From positions 30,576 to 94,575 of the forward strand of contig NZ_JWIF01000065.1 in NCBI RefSeq assembly GCF_000812685.1: 64,000 nucleotides of DNA. The letters are read 5' to 3'. The position numbers and the translations under genes are program-made. The notes below the pieces were generated by a model. That model did not search any database. It worked only from the letters and a program-made list of their open reading frames with translations, and was not told the DNA's origin. The first letter of the stretch is position 1. The number at the start of each line of letters is the position of its first letter. Below are positions 18,083 through 26,976 of this stretch, in pieces. The DNA is from Halocynthiibacter namhaensis (lineage in GTDB: Bacteria > Pseudomonadota > Alphaproteobacteria > Rhodobacterales > Rhodobacteraceae).

Positions 18083-20626
18083 TTGATCGCTTTTATCGCA
18101 AGAACACTGGGCGGATTGTTCAGCTTTATCACCGTCGGAATTTTCGTCGCAATGTTGGGTTTGGCCGCCGTTTTCCTCATGTACGGCCGCGACTTGCCCA
18201 ACCACGAGCAATTGTCACAATATACGCCACCGACCATCAGTCGGATCTATTCCGGTGAAGGGCGTATCATGGATGAATTCGCCCGCGAACGTCGTTTGTT
18301 TGCGCCTGCCGATGAGATCCCGGATCTGGTGAAACAGGCGTTTATCTCTGCGGAAGATAAGAATTTTTACAGCCATGCGGGTTTTGATGCTTTGGGCATC
18401 TTGGCGGCCGTGCGTGATGCGGCCCGCGGTGGGCGTGTGCGTGGGGCGTCGACGATTACCCAGCAGGTGATGAAGAACTTTTTGTTGGGGGGCGAACGCC
18501 GACTTGAGCGCAAGATCAAAGAGATCATCCTGGCCGCGCGCATCGAAGGCACGCTGGACAAAGAATCCATCCTTGAACTGTATCTGAACGAAATTTTCTT
18601 GGGGCAGAATTCCTATGGTGTGTCGGCTGCGGCCCAGACCTATTTTAACAAAACCCTGTCAGAATTGAACTTGGAAGAAGTGGCTTATCTGGCAGCTTTG
18701 CCGAAGGGGCCTTCGAATTATCACCCCGTACGTGAATATGAACGCGCGGTGACACGGCGTGATTTTGTGCTGAAGGAAATGTTGGAAAACGGTTATGTCA
18801 GCTTTGCAGCATTTGAGGCCGCTATCAATGCGCCTCTGCGTTCCGTGCAAAATGGTGATTTCCCGGCGTTCCGCAATTCCTTGCCACCACGTGATTATTT
18901 CACGGATGAAATCCGCCGTCAGCTTTCTGAGGACTTTGGTGAAGAAGAATTCTTCACCGGTGGTTTGTCCGTGCGCGCGACCGTTGACCCTGAACTTCAA
19001 CCCGTCGCAGCGGCGTCTTTGCGCAAGTCTTTGGAAGACTATGATCGCAACCAAGGGGTTTGGCGCGGAACCGGCAAAACCATTGATGTCGCCCAATTGG
19101 GGGATGAGGAAAGCTGGCGCACCGCCTTGGCAGACGTACAGGTTGCCCGTGACATCGCAGGTTGGCACCCGGCCGTGGTGCTTGAGGTCAGCAACACACA
19201 TGCGCGTCTTGGCATTGGTGGCGTAGAAGAAGACAGCGACGGCCATTGGATCGCGCCGAAAGATGTGACTTGGGCGCGCAAACGTTTGCCCGATGGCAGT
19301 CTCGCGCGGCGTGCGCGCAACGCAGGTGATCTGGTCGAGGTCGGTGACGTCGTCCATGTGCGCGCCATGACAAGCGACAGCGACGGCAGCTTTATCCGTT
19401 GGACATTGCGTCAGGTGCCCGAAGTCCAAGGTGGCTTTATGGCGATGGATGTGAACACTGGCCGCGTGATTGCAATGCAGGGCGGGTTTTCCTATCAATA
19501 TTCCGTGTTTAACCGTGCAACACAGGCGCAACGCCAGCCAGGATCCAGTTTCAAACCCTTTGTTTATGCCGCGGCTTTGGACAGTGGGTTTTCCCCTGCG
19601 ACCATCGTGATTGACGCCCCAATTGAGGTCAACACTGGGGCTGGCATTTGGCGGCCTCAAAACGCCAGTAAGCAATTCTATGGCCCGACACCTTTGCGCA
19701 CCGGTATTGAACGGTCGCGGAACTTGATGACTGTGCGTCTCGCGCAGGAAATCGGCATGGATGTGGTGGGCGGTTATGCGGAACGTTTCGGTGTGTATGA
19801 TCGTATGAACCCGTTTTTATCCAATGCACTTGGGGCGCAGGAAACGACATTGTTTAAGATCGTCTCGGCCTATGCGATGTTTGCAAATGGTGGGGAACGC
19901 GTTGAACCAACACTTGTGGACCGCGTGCAAGACCGTTGGGGACGTACCATTTACCGTCATGACCAACGACAATGTGTTGACTGTAAAGAAGAAATTTTGA
20001 CGCCAGGCTTCGGCCCACGCATTTCATCAAACCGCGAACGGGTGATGAACGCGATTACAGCTTATCAGCTGACCTCTATGATGCGCGGCGTTGTGCAACG
20101 TGGTACTGCAAGAGGTCAGGTCACGCTGAACGTGCCTGTGGCGGGCAAAACCGGGACAACCAATGACGCACGTGATGTGTGGTTTGTTGGCTTTACCTCC
20201 AACATTGTTGCGGGCTGTTACATTGGTCATGATCGGCCCCGTCCACTTGGGCGTGGGGTTTATGGCGCGAACACCTGTGGCCCTGTGTTCAACCGGTTCA
20301 TGTTGGAAGCGACCGAGAAATACGGCGGCGGTGCATTTGATGTGCCTGAGGGCGGACATTTCATCAAAATCGACCGTTTCTCTGGTGCGCGTTTGGCCAA
20401 TGATGCCTCAGGCGACAATGTGGTCGCTGAGTATTTCCGTGACGGCGAAGAACCGATCTTTGGTCTGGGTGCCTTGATTGACGGTGGTTTTGCGATGGGG
20501 GCGAACTTGCCTTTGTTCCAAGAGGCGCAGCAAAATGTGCAGACGGTGACCACCTCTACGGGGAACACGGTGACCTTGGAAAGCAATGCAAACAGTTTCG
20601 ATCTGCTTGATGGCGGCGAATACTGA
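18083..20626 (+). CDS. mrcA: Penicillin-binding protein 1A (bifunctional transglycosylase/transpeptidase)
   Basis: 847 residues from a TTG at 18083, preceded by CCGGAG; it places the membrane helix (about 10-32) at the N-terminus, while the longer frame upstream has no family-like sequence. The glycosyltransferase-51 domain (about 55-225) has AEDKNFYSHAGFD and GASTITQQV. The transpeptidase domain has the serine motif SSFK in QPGSSFKPF, SRN in ERSRNLM, and KTGTT near residue 690. It polymerises and cross-links peptidoglycan. A large insert between the two domains is usual for class A proteins of this order. prfB follows after 110 bases. Confidence 0.95.
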   Translation: MIAFIARTLGGLFSFITVGIFVAMLGLAAVFLMYGRDLPNHEQLSQYTPPTISRIYSGEGRIMDEFARERRLFAPADEIPDLVKQAFISAEDKNFYSHAGFDALGILAAVRDAARGGRVRGASTITQQVMKNFLLGGERRLERKIKEIILAARIEGTLDKESILELYLNEIFLGQNSYGVSAAAQTYFNKTLSELNLEEVAYLAALPKGPSNYHPVREYERAVTRRDFVLKEMLENGYVSFAAFEAAINAPLRSVQNGDFPAFRNSLPPRDYFTDEIRRQLSEDFGEEEFFTGGLSVRATVDPELQPVAAASLRKSLEDYDRNQGVWRGTGKTIDVAQLGDEESWRTALADVQVARDIAGWHPAVVLEVSNTHARLGIGGVEEDSDGHWIAPKDVTWARKRLPDGSLARRARNAGDLVEVGDVVHVRAMTSDSDGSFIRWTLRQVPEVQGGFMAMDVNTGRVIAMQGGFSYQYSVFNRATQAQRQPGSSFKPFVYAAALDSGFSPATIVIDAPIEVNTGAGIWRPQNASKQFYGPTPLRTGIERSRNLMTVRLAQEIGMDVVGGYAERFGVYDRMNPFLSNALGAQETTLFKIVSAYAMFANGGERVEPTLVDRVQDRWGRTIYRHDQRQCVDCKEEILTPGFGPRISSNRERVMNAITAYQLTSMMRGVVQRGTARGQVTLNVPVAGKTGTTNDARDVWFVGFTSNIVAGCYIGHDRPRPLGRGVYGANTCGPVFNRFMLEATEKYGGGAFDVPEGGHFIKIDRFSGARLANDASGDNVVAEYFRDGEEPIFGLGALIDGGFAMGANLPLFQEAQQNVQTVTTSTGNTVTLESNANSFDLLDGGEY

Positions 20627-20736
20627 CGATTTCCACGAATATTACGAATTAGCAGGCGGCATACGGTACACGGGCGCTTGCCGAGCGGGCAGGGCGTTGT
20701 TATCACCCCTGCAACATAAGGTCAGGGGAATACGAT

Positions 20737-21861
20737 ATGCGCGCCGAAGCACAGAACTGGGTTGAAGCCATTGAAAAATCCGTGGCCCTGTTAAAACAGC
20801 GTCTCGATTGGGACACTGCACCGCACCGTTTGGAAGAATTCAACGCGCGTGTTGAAGATCCGACCCTGTGGGATGACCCGACAAAAGCGCAAAAACTGAT
20901 GCGTGAACGTCAGATGTTGGTCGATGCATTGGATGTTTGCAAAGGCATTGCTCAGGACTTGGCTGACAATATTGAGCTGATCGAACTTGGCGAAATGGAA
21001 GAAGATGACGAAGTTGTTAAAGACGCCGAAGATGCGCTGAAAACACTGAGCATTAAAGCCGCTGAGAAAGAACTAGAAGCGCTGTTGGACGGCGAGGCGG
21101 ACAGCAATGACACTTTCCTTGAGATCAATTCCGGCGCCGGTGGCACCGAGAGCTGTGATTGGGCATCGATGCTGGCGCGGATGTATGTGCGTTGGGCTGA
21201 GAAGAAGGGCTATAAGGTTGAATTGCAAGCTGAAAGCGCTGGGGAAGAAGCAGGCATCAAATCGGCATCCTATAAAATTTCCGGGCATAACGCTTATGGT
21301 TGGTTAAAGTCGGAAAGTGGTGTGCATCGCTTGGTGCGGATTTCACCGTTTGATTCAGCTGCGAAACGGCACACGTCTTTCACTTCGGTCAAAGTGTATC
21401 CGGTTGTGGATGACAACATCGAAATCGAAGTGAACCCTGCCGACATTCGTATTGATACTTACCGGTCGTCCGGGGCAGGCGGGCAGCACGTGAACACCAC
21501 GGATTCCGCCGTTCGGATCACCCACGCGCCAACCGGCATCGTGACCACAAGTTCTGAGAAATCACAGCACCAGAACCGTGACATCGCCATGAAGGCCCTG
21601 AAGTCGCGTTTGTATCAGATTGAGTTGGATAAGCGATCAGCCCTGGTGAATGAGGTCCATGAAAACGCGGGTGATGCAGGCTGGGGCAACCAGATCCGAT
21701 CTTACGTGTTGCAGCCCTATCAGATGGTAAAAGATCTGCGCACAAATTTTGAAACCTCAGACACCAAAGGCGTGCTGGATGGCGATCTGGACGGTTTGAT
21801 GGCAGCGACTTTGGCGATGGATGTGGCAGGCAAAAGTCGCAGCGAAGCCCAGGCGGATTGA
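20737..21861 (+). CDS. prfB: Peptide chain release factor 2
   Basis: 374 residues. It recognises UGA and UAA at the ribosome. The SPF discriminator is in [16 protein letters not shown], and the catalytic GGQ is in [17 protein letters not shown] (about residue 248), which PrmC methylates. The frame is continuous: the UGA-dependent programmed frameshift of Escherichia coli prfB near codon 26 is absent, as in many alphaproteobacteria. A CAGGGGAA ribosome site precedes the ATG. Confidence 0.97.
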   Translation: MRAEAQNWVEAIEKSVALLKQRLDWDTAPHRLEEFNARVEDPTLWDDPTKAQKLMRERQMLVDALDVCKGIAQDLADNIELIELGEMEEDDEVVKDAEDALKTLSIKAAEKELEALLDGEADSNDTFLEINSGAGGTESCDWASMLARMYVRWAEKKGYKVELQAESAGEEAGIKSASYKISGHNAYGWLKSESGVHRLVRISPFDSAAKRHTSFTSVKVYPVVDDNIEIEVNPADIRIDTYRSSGAGGQHVNTTDSAVRITHAPTGIVTTSSEKSQHQNRDIAMKALKSRLYQIELDKRSALVNEVHENAGDAGWGNQIRSYVLQPYQMVKDLRTNFETSDTKGVLDGDLDGLMAATLAMDVAGKSRSEAQAD

Positions 21862-21871
21862 TCTATTTTGC

Positions 21872-21890
21872 AACTCCCTTTGGGAGTTTT
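21872..21890 (+). terminator. Intrinsic terminator of prfB
   Basis: AACTCCC-TTT-GGGAGTT followed by TT lies 10 bases after the prfB stop. It is a 7-pair stem. Confidence 0.75.
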
Positions 21891-21912
21891 GCGCGGCCTA
21901 ACGGCCCCGCCC

Positions 21913-21945
21913 CAAAGCAGCGCGCCCCTCGGTCGCGCTGCTTTG
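21913..21945. repeat. Perfect 12-pair hairpin
   Basis: CAAAGCAGCGCG (21913-21924) and CGCGCTGCTTTG (21934-21945) are perfect inverse complements around a 9-base loop. It lies behind the prfB terminator and lacks a long T run. It may be a second terminator or a dispersed palindromic repeat. The remaining unassigned sequence to 22230 holds only the tandem repeat below. Confidence 0.7.
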
Positions 21946-22090
21946 CTTTAGCACCAGAACGGCGAACCTCAAGGCTGCTCATATATCTATGCTGCCCAGC
22001 CAAATATGGTGTTCTTTCAAGCAAAGCTATGACTGCAGCCAGCCCAACGCTACTGCTCTTACGTGCGAATATGATTGGGCCACTGCTTCT

Positions 22091-22171
22091 TCTCTTATCA
22101 GAATCTGTGGAACGTTTTCTCTTATCAGAATCTGTGGAACGTTTTCTCTTATCAGAATCTGTGGAACGTTT
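22091..22171. repeat. 27-bp tandem repeat, three perfect copies
   Basis: Three identical 27-base units run from 22091 to 22171, each starting TCTCTTATCAG and ending GGAACGTTT. Because 27 is a multiple of three, reading frames through it stay open and would encode 9-residue repeats such as SESVERFLL. I see no convincing gene start or ribosome site, so I treat it as noncoding. Confidence 0.9.
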
Positions 22172-22230
22172 GTTTAGAGGGACGCAACAATCCCTTTGAA
22201 TGAAGCTTTCGTAAGGCCATCACCGGATGT

Positions 22231-22581
22231 CTATAAATTTGAATTGTTCAATCGATCGTGAATGTAATCTTCGCCCCATTTTGTGATGCTCGCGATCACC
22301 GGCTCAATAGAATGACCGACCTCCGTGAGGGAGTATTCGACCTTTGGCGGGATGGTGGCATAGGCTTGGCGATGCACGACACCCTTCGCTTCCAGCAGCT
22401 TTAGATCTTTGGTCAACATGCGGGTCGAAATCTCAGGGATGGCTTTTTCTAACTCTTTAAAGCGTAACGTCCCACGGCGTGACAGCACGTATAGGATCGC
22501 GAACTTCCACTTTCCCTCAAGGATGGTCATGGCAAGATGAAAGGGGCAATGCATGTATTCTTCTAATGTTTTTTCACGCAT
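22231..22581 (-). CDS. HxlR-family transcriptional regulator
   Basis: 116 residues from the ATG at 22581 (an in-frame TTG at 22638 would give 135). It has the HxlR winged helix: CPFHLAMTILEGKWKFAIL with the family Cys at about residue 12, LRFKELEKAIPEISTRMLTKDLKLLE as the recognition region, and VEYSLTEVG in the wing. Such regulators often sense reactive electrophiles or quinones and control a divergent gene. Here the neighbour is the NTF2-like gene plus an SDR. A loose dyad, TTACT-N15-AGTAA (22610-22634), lies between the promoters and could be its operator. Confidence 0.85.
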   Translation of the reverse strand: MREKTLEEYMHCPFHLAMTILEGKWKFAILYVLSRRGTLRFKELEKAIPEISTRMLTKDLKLLEAKGVVHRQAYATIPPKVEYSLTEVGHSIEPVIASITKWGEDYIHDRLNNSNL

Positions 22582-22708
22582 GCCCAAATTTTCCGCCTTA
22601 TTTTGTGTATTACTTACCTTTGTGTCCTTAGTAACCAATCATGTGCCTTCTTGCAAATAGATAGTGATATAAGCAATTCCTATTCATCAAACATGAGGAG
22701 AAGTCATA

Positions 22709-23101
22709 ATGGAAAACAAAGAACTGGTCGCAAATTTCATTGAAACAATGCGCCTGTCGGACGTGGCAAAACTTACGACACTGATCACCGATGATTTCAG
22801 CTGGTGGATCGCGGGCAAGCCCGAGTATTTGCAAACCGCAGGCGAACACGACAAAGAATTCTTTCTTGGGTTCTTCGCAGGTGGTGCTGATCTGTTCCCC
22901 AACGGGGCCGAATTTAGCGTTTCAGGCATGATTGCGGAGGGGGACAAAGTCGCCGCCGAAGCCCGCATGGTTGCGCAGACGGCCATGGGATCGCAATATG
23001 ACAACAGCTATCACTTTCTATTCACCCTGCGCGACGGCAAGATTGCTCGGATGAAAGAATATATGGACACGCACCACGCAAAAACAACCTTTGGCATGTG
23101 A
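22709..23101 (+). CDS. NTF2-like/SnoaL-type protein
   Basis: 130 residues, a single cone-shaped NTF2-like fold. Visible segments: MENKELVANFIETMRLSDVAKLTTLITDD-like opening helices, the DFSWWIAG strand, and the closing HFLFTLRDGKIARMKEYMDTHHA strands with charged pocket residues. Members include ketosteroid isomerases, polyketide cyclases and many uncharacterised proteins, so no substrate is assigned. A GAGGAG ribosome site precedes the ATG. It is followed by the SDR reading frame 12 bases later, probably one transcript controlled by the divergent HxlR regulator. Confidence 0.8.
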   Translation: MENKELVANFIETMRLSDVAKLTTLITDDFSWWIAGKPEYLQTAGEHDKEFFLGFFAGGADLFPNGAEFSVSGMIAEGDKVAAEARMVAQTAMGSQYDNSYHFLFTLRDGKIARMKEYMDTHHAKTTFGM

Positions 23102-23113
23102 TCGGGGAAGACG

Positions 23114-24004
23114 ATGAACTGGACAGCAGAAAAAATGACCGATCAGGGGGGCAAGACCTTTCTGATCACCGGGGCCAACACGGGGCTTGGCTTTGAAACC
23201 GCATTGGAGCTGGCGAAAAAATCGGCACATGTGATCATAGCGGGGCGCAGCGAAGACAAGTTGAACACCGCGCGTGCAGACATATTGGCCCAGGTGCCGA
23301 AGGCGGATCTGGACATCGCGGTGATTGATCTTAACAGCATCGCGGCAATCAAATCCTTTGCGGACGGCTTCCTGGCGTCTGGGTAAAAACTTGATATTTT
23401 GATCAACAATGCCGGTATCATGTTCCCCCCGCCAAGCAAGACTGTCGATGGGTTTGAGGCCCAGTTCGGCGTCAATTTCATCGGCCATTTCGTTCTGACA
23501 GCCCTGCTGTTCCCGCGTCTAAATGCTTCTAAACATGGTCGTGTTGTCACGCTTAGCAGTATGGCGCATCGTGATGGTGTGATTGATTTTGACAATCTAA
23601 AGTTGGAAAAACCGTTCAATAAATTCCGTGAATATGGGCAAAGCAAAGTGGCCGATCTGATCTTTGCGCAGGAATTGCAGCGACGCAGTGATGCGGCGGG
23701 AAGTCATGTCATATCTGCCGCCTGTCATCCCGGTGTCAGCAAAACTGAACTGCTGCGCACGGATCGTCCAGAAATGATCGAAACCGTGAACTACATGAGT
23801 GCAAATCAAGGTGCATTCCCAACCCTATTTGCCGCAACTGAACCGGTTGGAAAGTTCTCCTATACCGGGCCAGATGGCGAAAACGAGGTCAACGGTTTTC
23901 CCGCGCCTGCCGTGATGACGGAATATGCGCAGGATGAGTCGATAGGCGCACAGCTCTGGGAGTATGCGTTACGAGAAACCGGCGTTGAATATTCGATGTC
24001 ATAA
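23114..24004 (+). pseudogene. Short-chain dehydrogenase (retinol-dehydrogenase-like) broken by one in-frame stop
   Basis: Both halves share one frame. The first (23114-23386) has the NAD(P) glycine motif TGANTGLGFETA and ends at TAA (23384-23386). The second resumes at once with [12 protein letters not shown], carries the active-site Tyr and Lys in YGQSKVADL and a Pro-Gly exit ([10 protein letters not shown]), and runs to 24004. Without the stop it would be a normal SDR of about 296 residues. The expected residue at the stop is a charged or polar one (Glu, Gln or Lys), so a single base change explains it. It may be a recent nonsense mutation or a sequencing error. Confidence 0.85.
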
Positions 24005-24010
24005 AGGCTG

Positions 24011-24036
24011 GGTTGCCCGACCATGGGCAACCTGTT
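24011..24036 (+). terminator. Intrinsic terminator after the SDR
   Basis: GGTTGCCC and GGGCAACC form a perfect 8-pair stem with a 6-base loop, followed by TGTTT; it begins 7 bases after the SDR stop. Confidence 0.75.
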
Positions 24037-24210
24037 TCCGGTCGATCGCAGAGCCGAGAGAGGCTGTATTTTTGTGTGTATGCATGTGCGAATGATCGTT
24101 GATGGGGAGGGCAAAATAAGGGACGTTTTGCCGCGTGATTTGGAGTATAGTTGCATTGGGTTTTGGCTTGGGTTTGTCTGAAATCGAGGGCGTTTGAAGG
24201 GAATGGGTCT

Positions 24211-24630
24211 ATGATTGCTTATGTCACGGTTGGTGCAGATGATATTGCGCTGGCGAAACAGTTCTATGGGGCCTTCCTGCCGGACTTGGGATATGGGCTG
24301 GTCGAGGGGGCTGAGGGGCTGAGCTACGCCTTACCGCTAGAGGCAGGGCAGCGGCCTGTGTTGCCTGATTTCTATGTGAAGCCGACGTTCAATGGGCGGG
24401 CTGCCTCGGCTGGGAATGGGGCGATGGTCGCATTTGAGGCAGGCAATCAGCAACAGGTTCGGACGCTGCACGCGGCAGCGCTTGCGGCGGGCGGCCATGA
24501 TGAGGGGCCGCCAGGGTTTCGAGACGCCTATGGCCCGCATTTCTATGTGTGCTACCTGCGCGATCCTCAAGGCAATAAGGTCGCATTGTTCTCAAGTGAT
24601 CCGACTGAACCTGGGCGCGACGGGCACTGA
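24211..24630 (+). CDS. VOC (glyoxalase/bleomycin-resistance) family protein
   Basis: 139 residues from the ATG at 24211. It has a single vicinal-oxygen-chelate module pair: the first beta-alpha unit (IAYVTVGADDIALAKQFYGAFL) and the second with AFEAGNQQQVRTLHAAALAAGG, GFRDAYGPHFYVCYLRDPQGNKVAL. The DP-x-GN-x-V ending is typical of the VOC fold. No complete set of metal ligands can be assigned. It converges on the creatininase-family gene, with only 1 base between the stops. Confidence 0.8.
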   Translation: MIAYVTVGADDIALAKQFYGAFLPDLGYGLVEGAEGLSYALPLEAGQRPVLPDFYVKPTFNGRAASAGNGAMVAFEAGNQQQVRTLHAAALAAGGHDEGPPGFRDAYGPHFYVCYLRDPQGNKVALFSSDPTEPGRDGH

Positions 24631-24631
24631 G

Positions 24632-25330
24632 TTACCAATCATCGGTGATTTTCGCACGCGTGGTTTCCACACCAAGGGACCAGAGATGATCTTCCTCCGC
24701 TTGGCTGCGTTGGTAGTCACCGCCAAACACACCATCACCAAGTAGGTCACGGACAGCCTGGGGCGGGCGGTCTTTGGTGTGCTCTGGGTCCACTGGGGGT
24801 TTGTGACCCGTGGGAACAGGGCGGTGGGGCAGCCGCGTGAAATGGAAGTTTTCCATCCAGGATGCATGGCTTGCATCGGGATCAAGGCTTTGGATGTAGT
24901 CAAGCACTGGGGCGGCCAGCCACCAATTGTGAAAACGTAAGCGGGCCTTGGGATGATCCGCCAGCCATTCCCGGCAAAACCCTTCCATCGGGATATTGCC
25001 GCCATGACCGTTTACGATGACGATCCGGCGAAACCCTTGATGATAGAGACCATCCAAAATGTCACGTAGCAGCGCGATGGCGGTTTCAAACCGTAAAGAT
25101 ATCGTGCCGGGATATGCCGTGAGATTGGGCGTGATGCCATAGGTCAGGGGCGGGAATACGGGGATGCCAAGGGGGGCTGCGGCCTCTAGGGCGACGCGAT
25201 GGGCAAGCAAAGTATCCGTGGCAAGCGACAGGGCACCATGTTGTTCGGTGCAACCAAAGGGCACAACCGCGCAGTCATTGGATTGCAGATAGGTTTCGAC
25301 ATCTTCCCAACTTGATTGACTGATATCCAT
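24632..25330 (-). CDS. Creatininase-family amidohydrolase
   Basis: 232 residues from an ATG at 25330 with GAGG upstream. Family features: FGCTEQHG with the metal Glu and His (about residue 28), LATDT with the Asp ligand, and the VNGHGGN motif (about 110). The family includes creatinine amidohydrolase, mycofactocin MftE and an Fe-dependent formamide hydrolase of riboflavin synthesis (ArfB); the substrate here is unknown. No mycofactocin or other pathway genes are nearby. Confidence 0.85.
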   Translation of the reverse strand: MDISQSSWEDVETYLQSNDCAVVPFGCTEQHGALSLATDTLLAHRVALEAAAPLGIPVFPPLTYGITPNLTAYPGTISLRFETAIALLRDILDGLYHQGFRRIVIVNGHGGNIPMEGFCREWLADHPKARLRFHNWWLAAPVLDYIQSLDPDASHASWMENFHFTRLPHRPVPTGHKPPVDPEHTKDRPPQAVRDLLGDGVFGGDYQRSQAEEDHLWSLGVETTRAKITDDW

Positions 25331-25563
25331 CCGTTGCCTCTGTTTCTGAACCTGTTCATGTATCAGATTGCCCGCGCTTGTCGCGAGATGCAATGACGCA
25401 GCGTTGGCGACCTTTGCTTCTGTTGTCCCTGCGTCAAAAAAGCTGGCGCGACATTGCGTCGCTTGTTAGCTTGGGGTGAAACAGCGACAGGGTGGACAGT
25501 GGCCGAGTGATAAGGCCGCGAGGGGCACGCGCGAACCTGATGCACAACGGGAAGAACGTAGCT

Positions 25564-26391
25564 ATGACTGAGCAAATTTTGCCAGAGGCTTCTCCGCGGC
25601 CAGATATTGCGGAAGTGCAGATTTCAACGCTTAAGGCCGCATTGGCGCGAGGGTTTTCCGATTTTCGAAAAGCGCCAGCCTTTGGCCTGTTCTTTGCGGC
25701 GATCTATGTGGTTGCGGGTTGGATTATGACGTTGATCACCATGGCGACCGGGCAAAGTTACTGGCTGGTTCTGGCGGTGTTTGGTTTTCCGTTGATTGGC
25801 CCATTTGCGGCGATTGGCATGTATGAGGTCAGTCACCGGATCGAGGCGGGATTGTCATTGGAATGGCGTGAAATCCTGGGGGTTATCTGGCGTCAAAAAG
25901 ATCGTCAAATCCCGTCTGTATGCGCGATTGTGATCTTTATATTTCTATTCTGGTTCTTCATCGCCCATATGATCTTTGCACTGTTTTTGGGGACCATGTC
26001 ATTGGTGAACGTATCGGATCCCACGTTCTTCACCACCGGAAGTGGCTTGATCATGTTGTTGTTTGGCACGGGTGTTGGGGCTGCTTTGTCGTTCTTTTTG
26101 TTCTCGATTACGGTCATGACCTTGCCGATGCTGTTGGACCTTGAGATGGATTATGTCACTGCGATGATTTTATCCGTGCAAACGGTTGCCGCAAATTTTG
26201 GTGTGATGATGTTTTGGGGGCTACTGGTGGGGCTGTTCACGCTGCTTGGGATGTTGTCAGGTTTTATCGGGCTGCTGATCGTGTTGCCTATCCTAGGGCA
26301 TGCGTCTTGGCACTTGTATCGCCAAGCTTTGATCCCTGTGACGCGTCGTCAACGCACGCGTGAAGCGAAACCTGAAAACTCAGCCAAGTAA
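25564..26391 (+). CDS. DUF2189 integral membrane protein
   Basis: 275 residues with about six membrane helices. The N-terminus has the family signature of a Leu-rich amphipathic lead-in (LKAALARGFSDFRKAPAFGLFF), then helices at about 45-65, 70-92, 115-150, 160-190, 205-230 and 230-255. DUF2189 proteins occur in Rhodobacterales without known function. The start at 25564 (ATGACTGAGC) is chosen because the upstream in-frame sequence is Arg-rich and unlike the family. It is followed by a strong bidirectional terminator. Confidence 0.8.
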   Translation: MTEQILPEASPRPDIAEVQISTLKAALARGFSDFRKAPAFGLFFAAIYVVAGWIMTLITMATGQSYWLVLAVFGFPLIGPFAAIGMYEVSHRIEAGLSLEWREILGVIWRQKDRQIPSVCAIVIFIFLFWFFIAHMIFALFLGTMSLVNVSDPTFFTTGSGLIMLLFGTGVGAALSFFLFSITVMTLPMLLDLEMDYVTAMILSVQTVAANFGVMMFWGLLVGLFTLLGMLSGFIGLLIVLPILGHASWHLYRQALIPVTRRQRTREAKPENSAK

Positions 26392-26426
26392 AGCGCAAGG
26401 CCTGGGTATGCAGGACTGAACAAAGC

Positions 26427-26456
26427 AAAAAGGGCGCCCACATTGGACGCCCTTTT
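26427..26456. terminator. Bidirectional intrinsic terminator
   Basis: AAAAAGGGCG and CGCCCTTTTT form a 10-pair stem between the convergent DUF2189 and bactofilin genes, with A and T runs on both sides. Confidence 0.9.
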
Positions 26457-26478
26457 TGTATTTCATGGCTAACTTAAG

Positions 26479-26976
26479 TTAGCCTTCAGTTTTAGTGACA
26501 ACTGGTGGTTTTGCATTTGCAGATGCGTTCAGCGGATCATCTTGACGCTGCACGGAACCTTCAAAATGAGCACCGGATTCAATCGCGATGGTTTTGTGAA
26601 TGATGTCACCTTCAACGCGCGCAGTGGATGTCAGGCGGACTTTCAAGCCACGCACACGACCGATGACACGGCCGTTGACCACAACGTCATCCGCAACAAC
26701 TTCGCCACGCACAGTTGCACCTTCACCAACGGTCAGAAGATGGGCACGGATGTCGCCATCAATTTGACCTTCGATCTGGATGTCACCAGTGGTTTTCAGA
26801 TTGCCTGTGATGTGCAGGTCGGATGACAGCTGCGACGCAGGTGGTTTCGCTTTAGGCGCAGGTGCGGGATCGGATGCGCGTGGTGGCATCGTTGGTTTTT
26901 CAGCCACTGCTGGTTTTGCGGTGCCGTCAGAACCAGCTTTTGGGCCTGGTTCGTTGATTTTGCTTTTAGAAAACAT
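26479..26976 (-). CDS. Bactofilin
   Basis: 165 residues. A Pro/Ala/Lys-rich N-terminal tail (about 1-50) leads into the bactofilin right-handed beta-helix (about 52-150) with regular turns such as ITGNLKTTGDIQIEGQIDGDI, GEVVADDVVVNGRVIG and VEGDIIHKTIAIESGAHFEG. Bactofilins polymerise without nucleotide at the membrane and position peptidoglycan enzymes. Its start overlaps the end of the M23 peptidase gene by 11 bases, a coupling known for bactofilin and cell-wall hydrolases in other bacteria. Confidence 0.93.
   Translation of the reverse strand: MFSKSKINEPGPKAGSDGTAKPAVAEKPTMPPRASDPAPAPKAKPPASQLSSDLHITGNLKTTGDIQIEGQIDGDIRAHLLTVGEGATVRGEVVADDVVVNGRVIGRVRGLKVRLTSTARVEGDIIHKTIAIESGAHFEGSVQRQDDPLNASANAKPPVVTKTEG

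Noticed and set aside
18659..19675. 338-codon antisense frame over the PBP1A gene
   Set aside because: Shadow of a well-conserved gene on the plus strand.
20737..20850. Programmed frameshift in prfB
   Set aside because: The frame is continuous and carries no in-frame UGA near codon 26.
21858..22199. 113-codon frame overlapping the end of prfB and the tandem repeat
   Set aside because: It overlaps the prfB stop and runs through two hairpins; its length comes from the 27-base repeat, which is a multiple of three. No ribosome site or homology.
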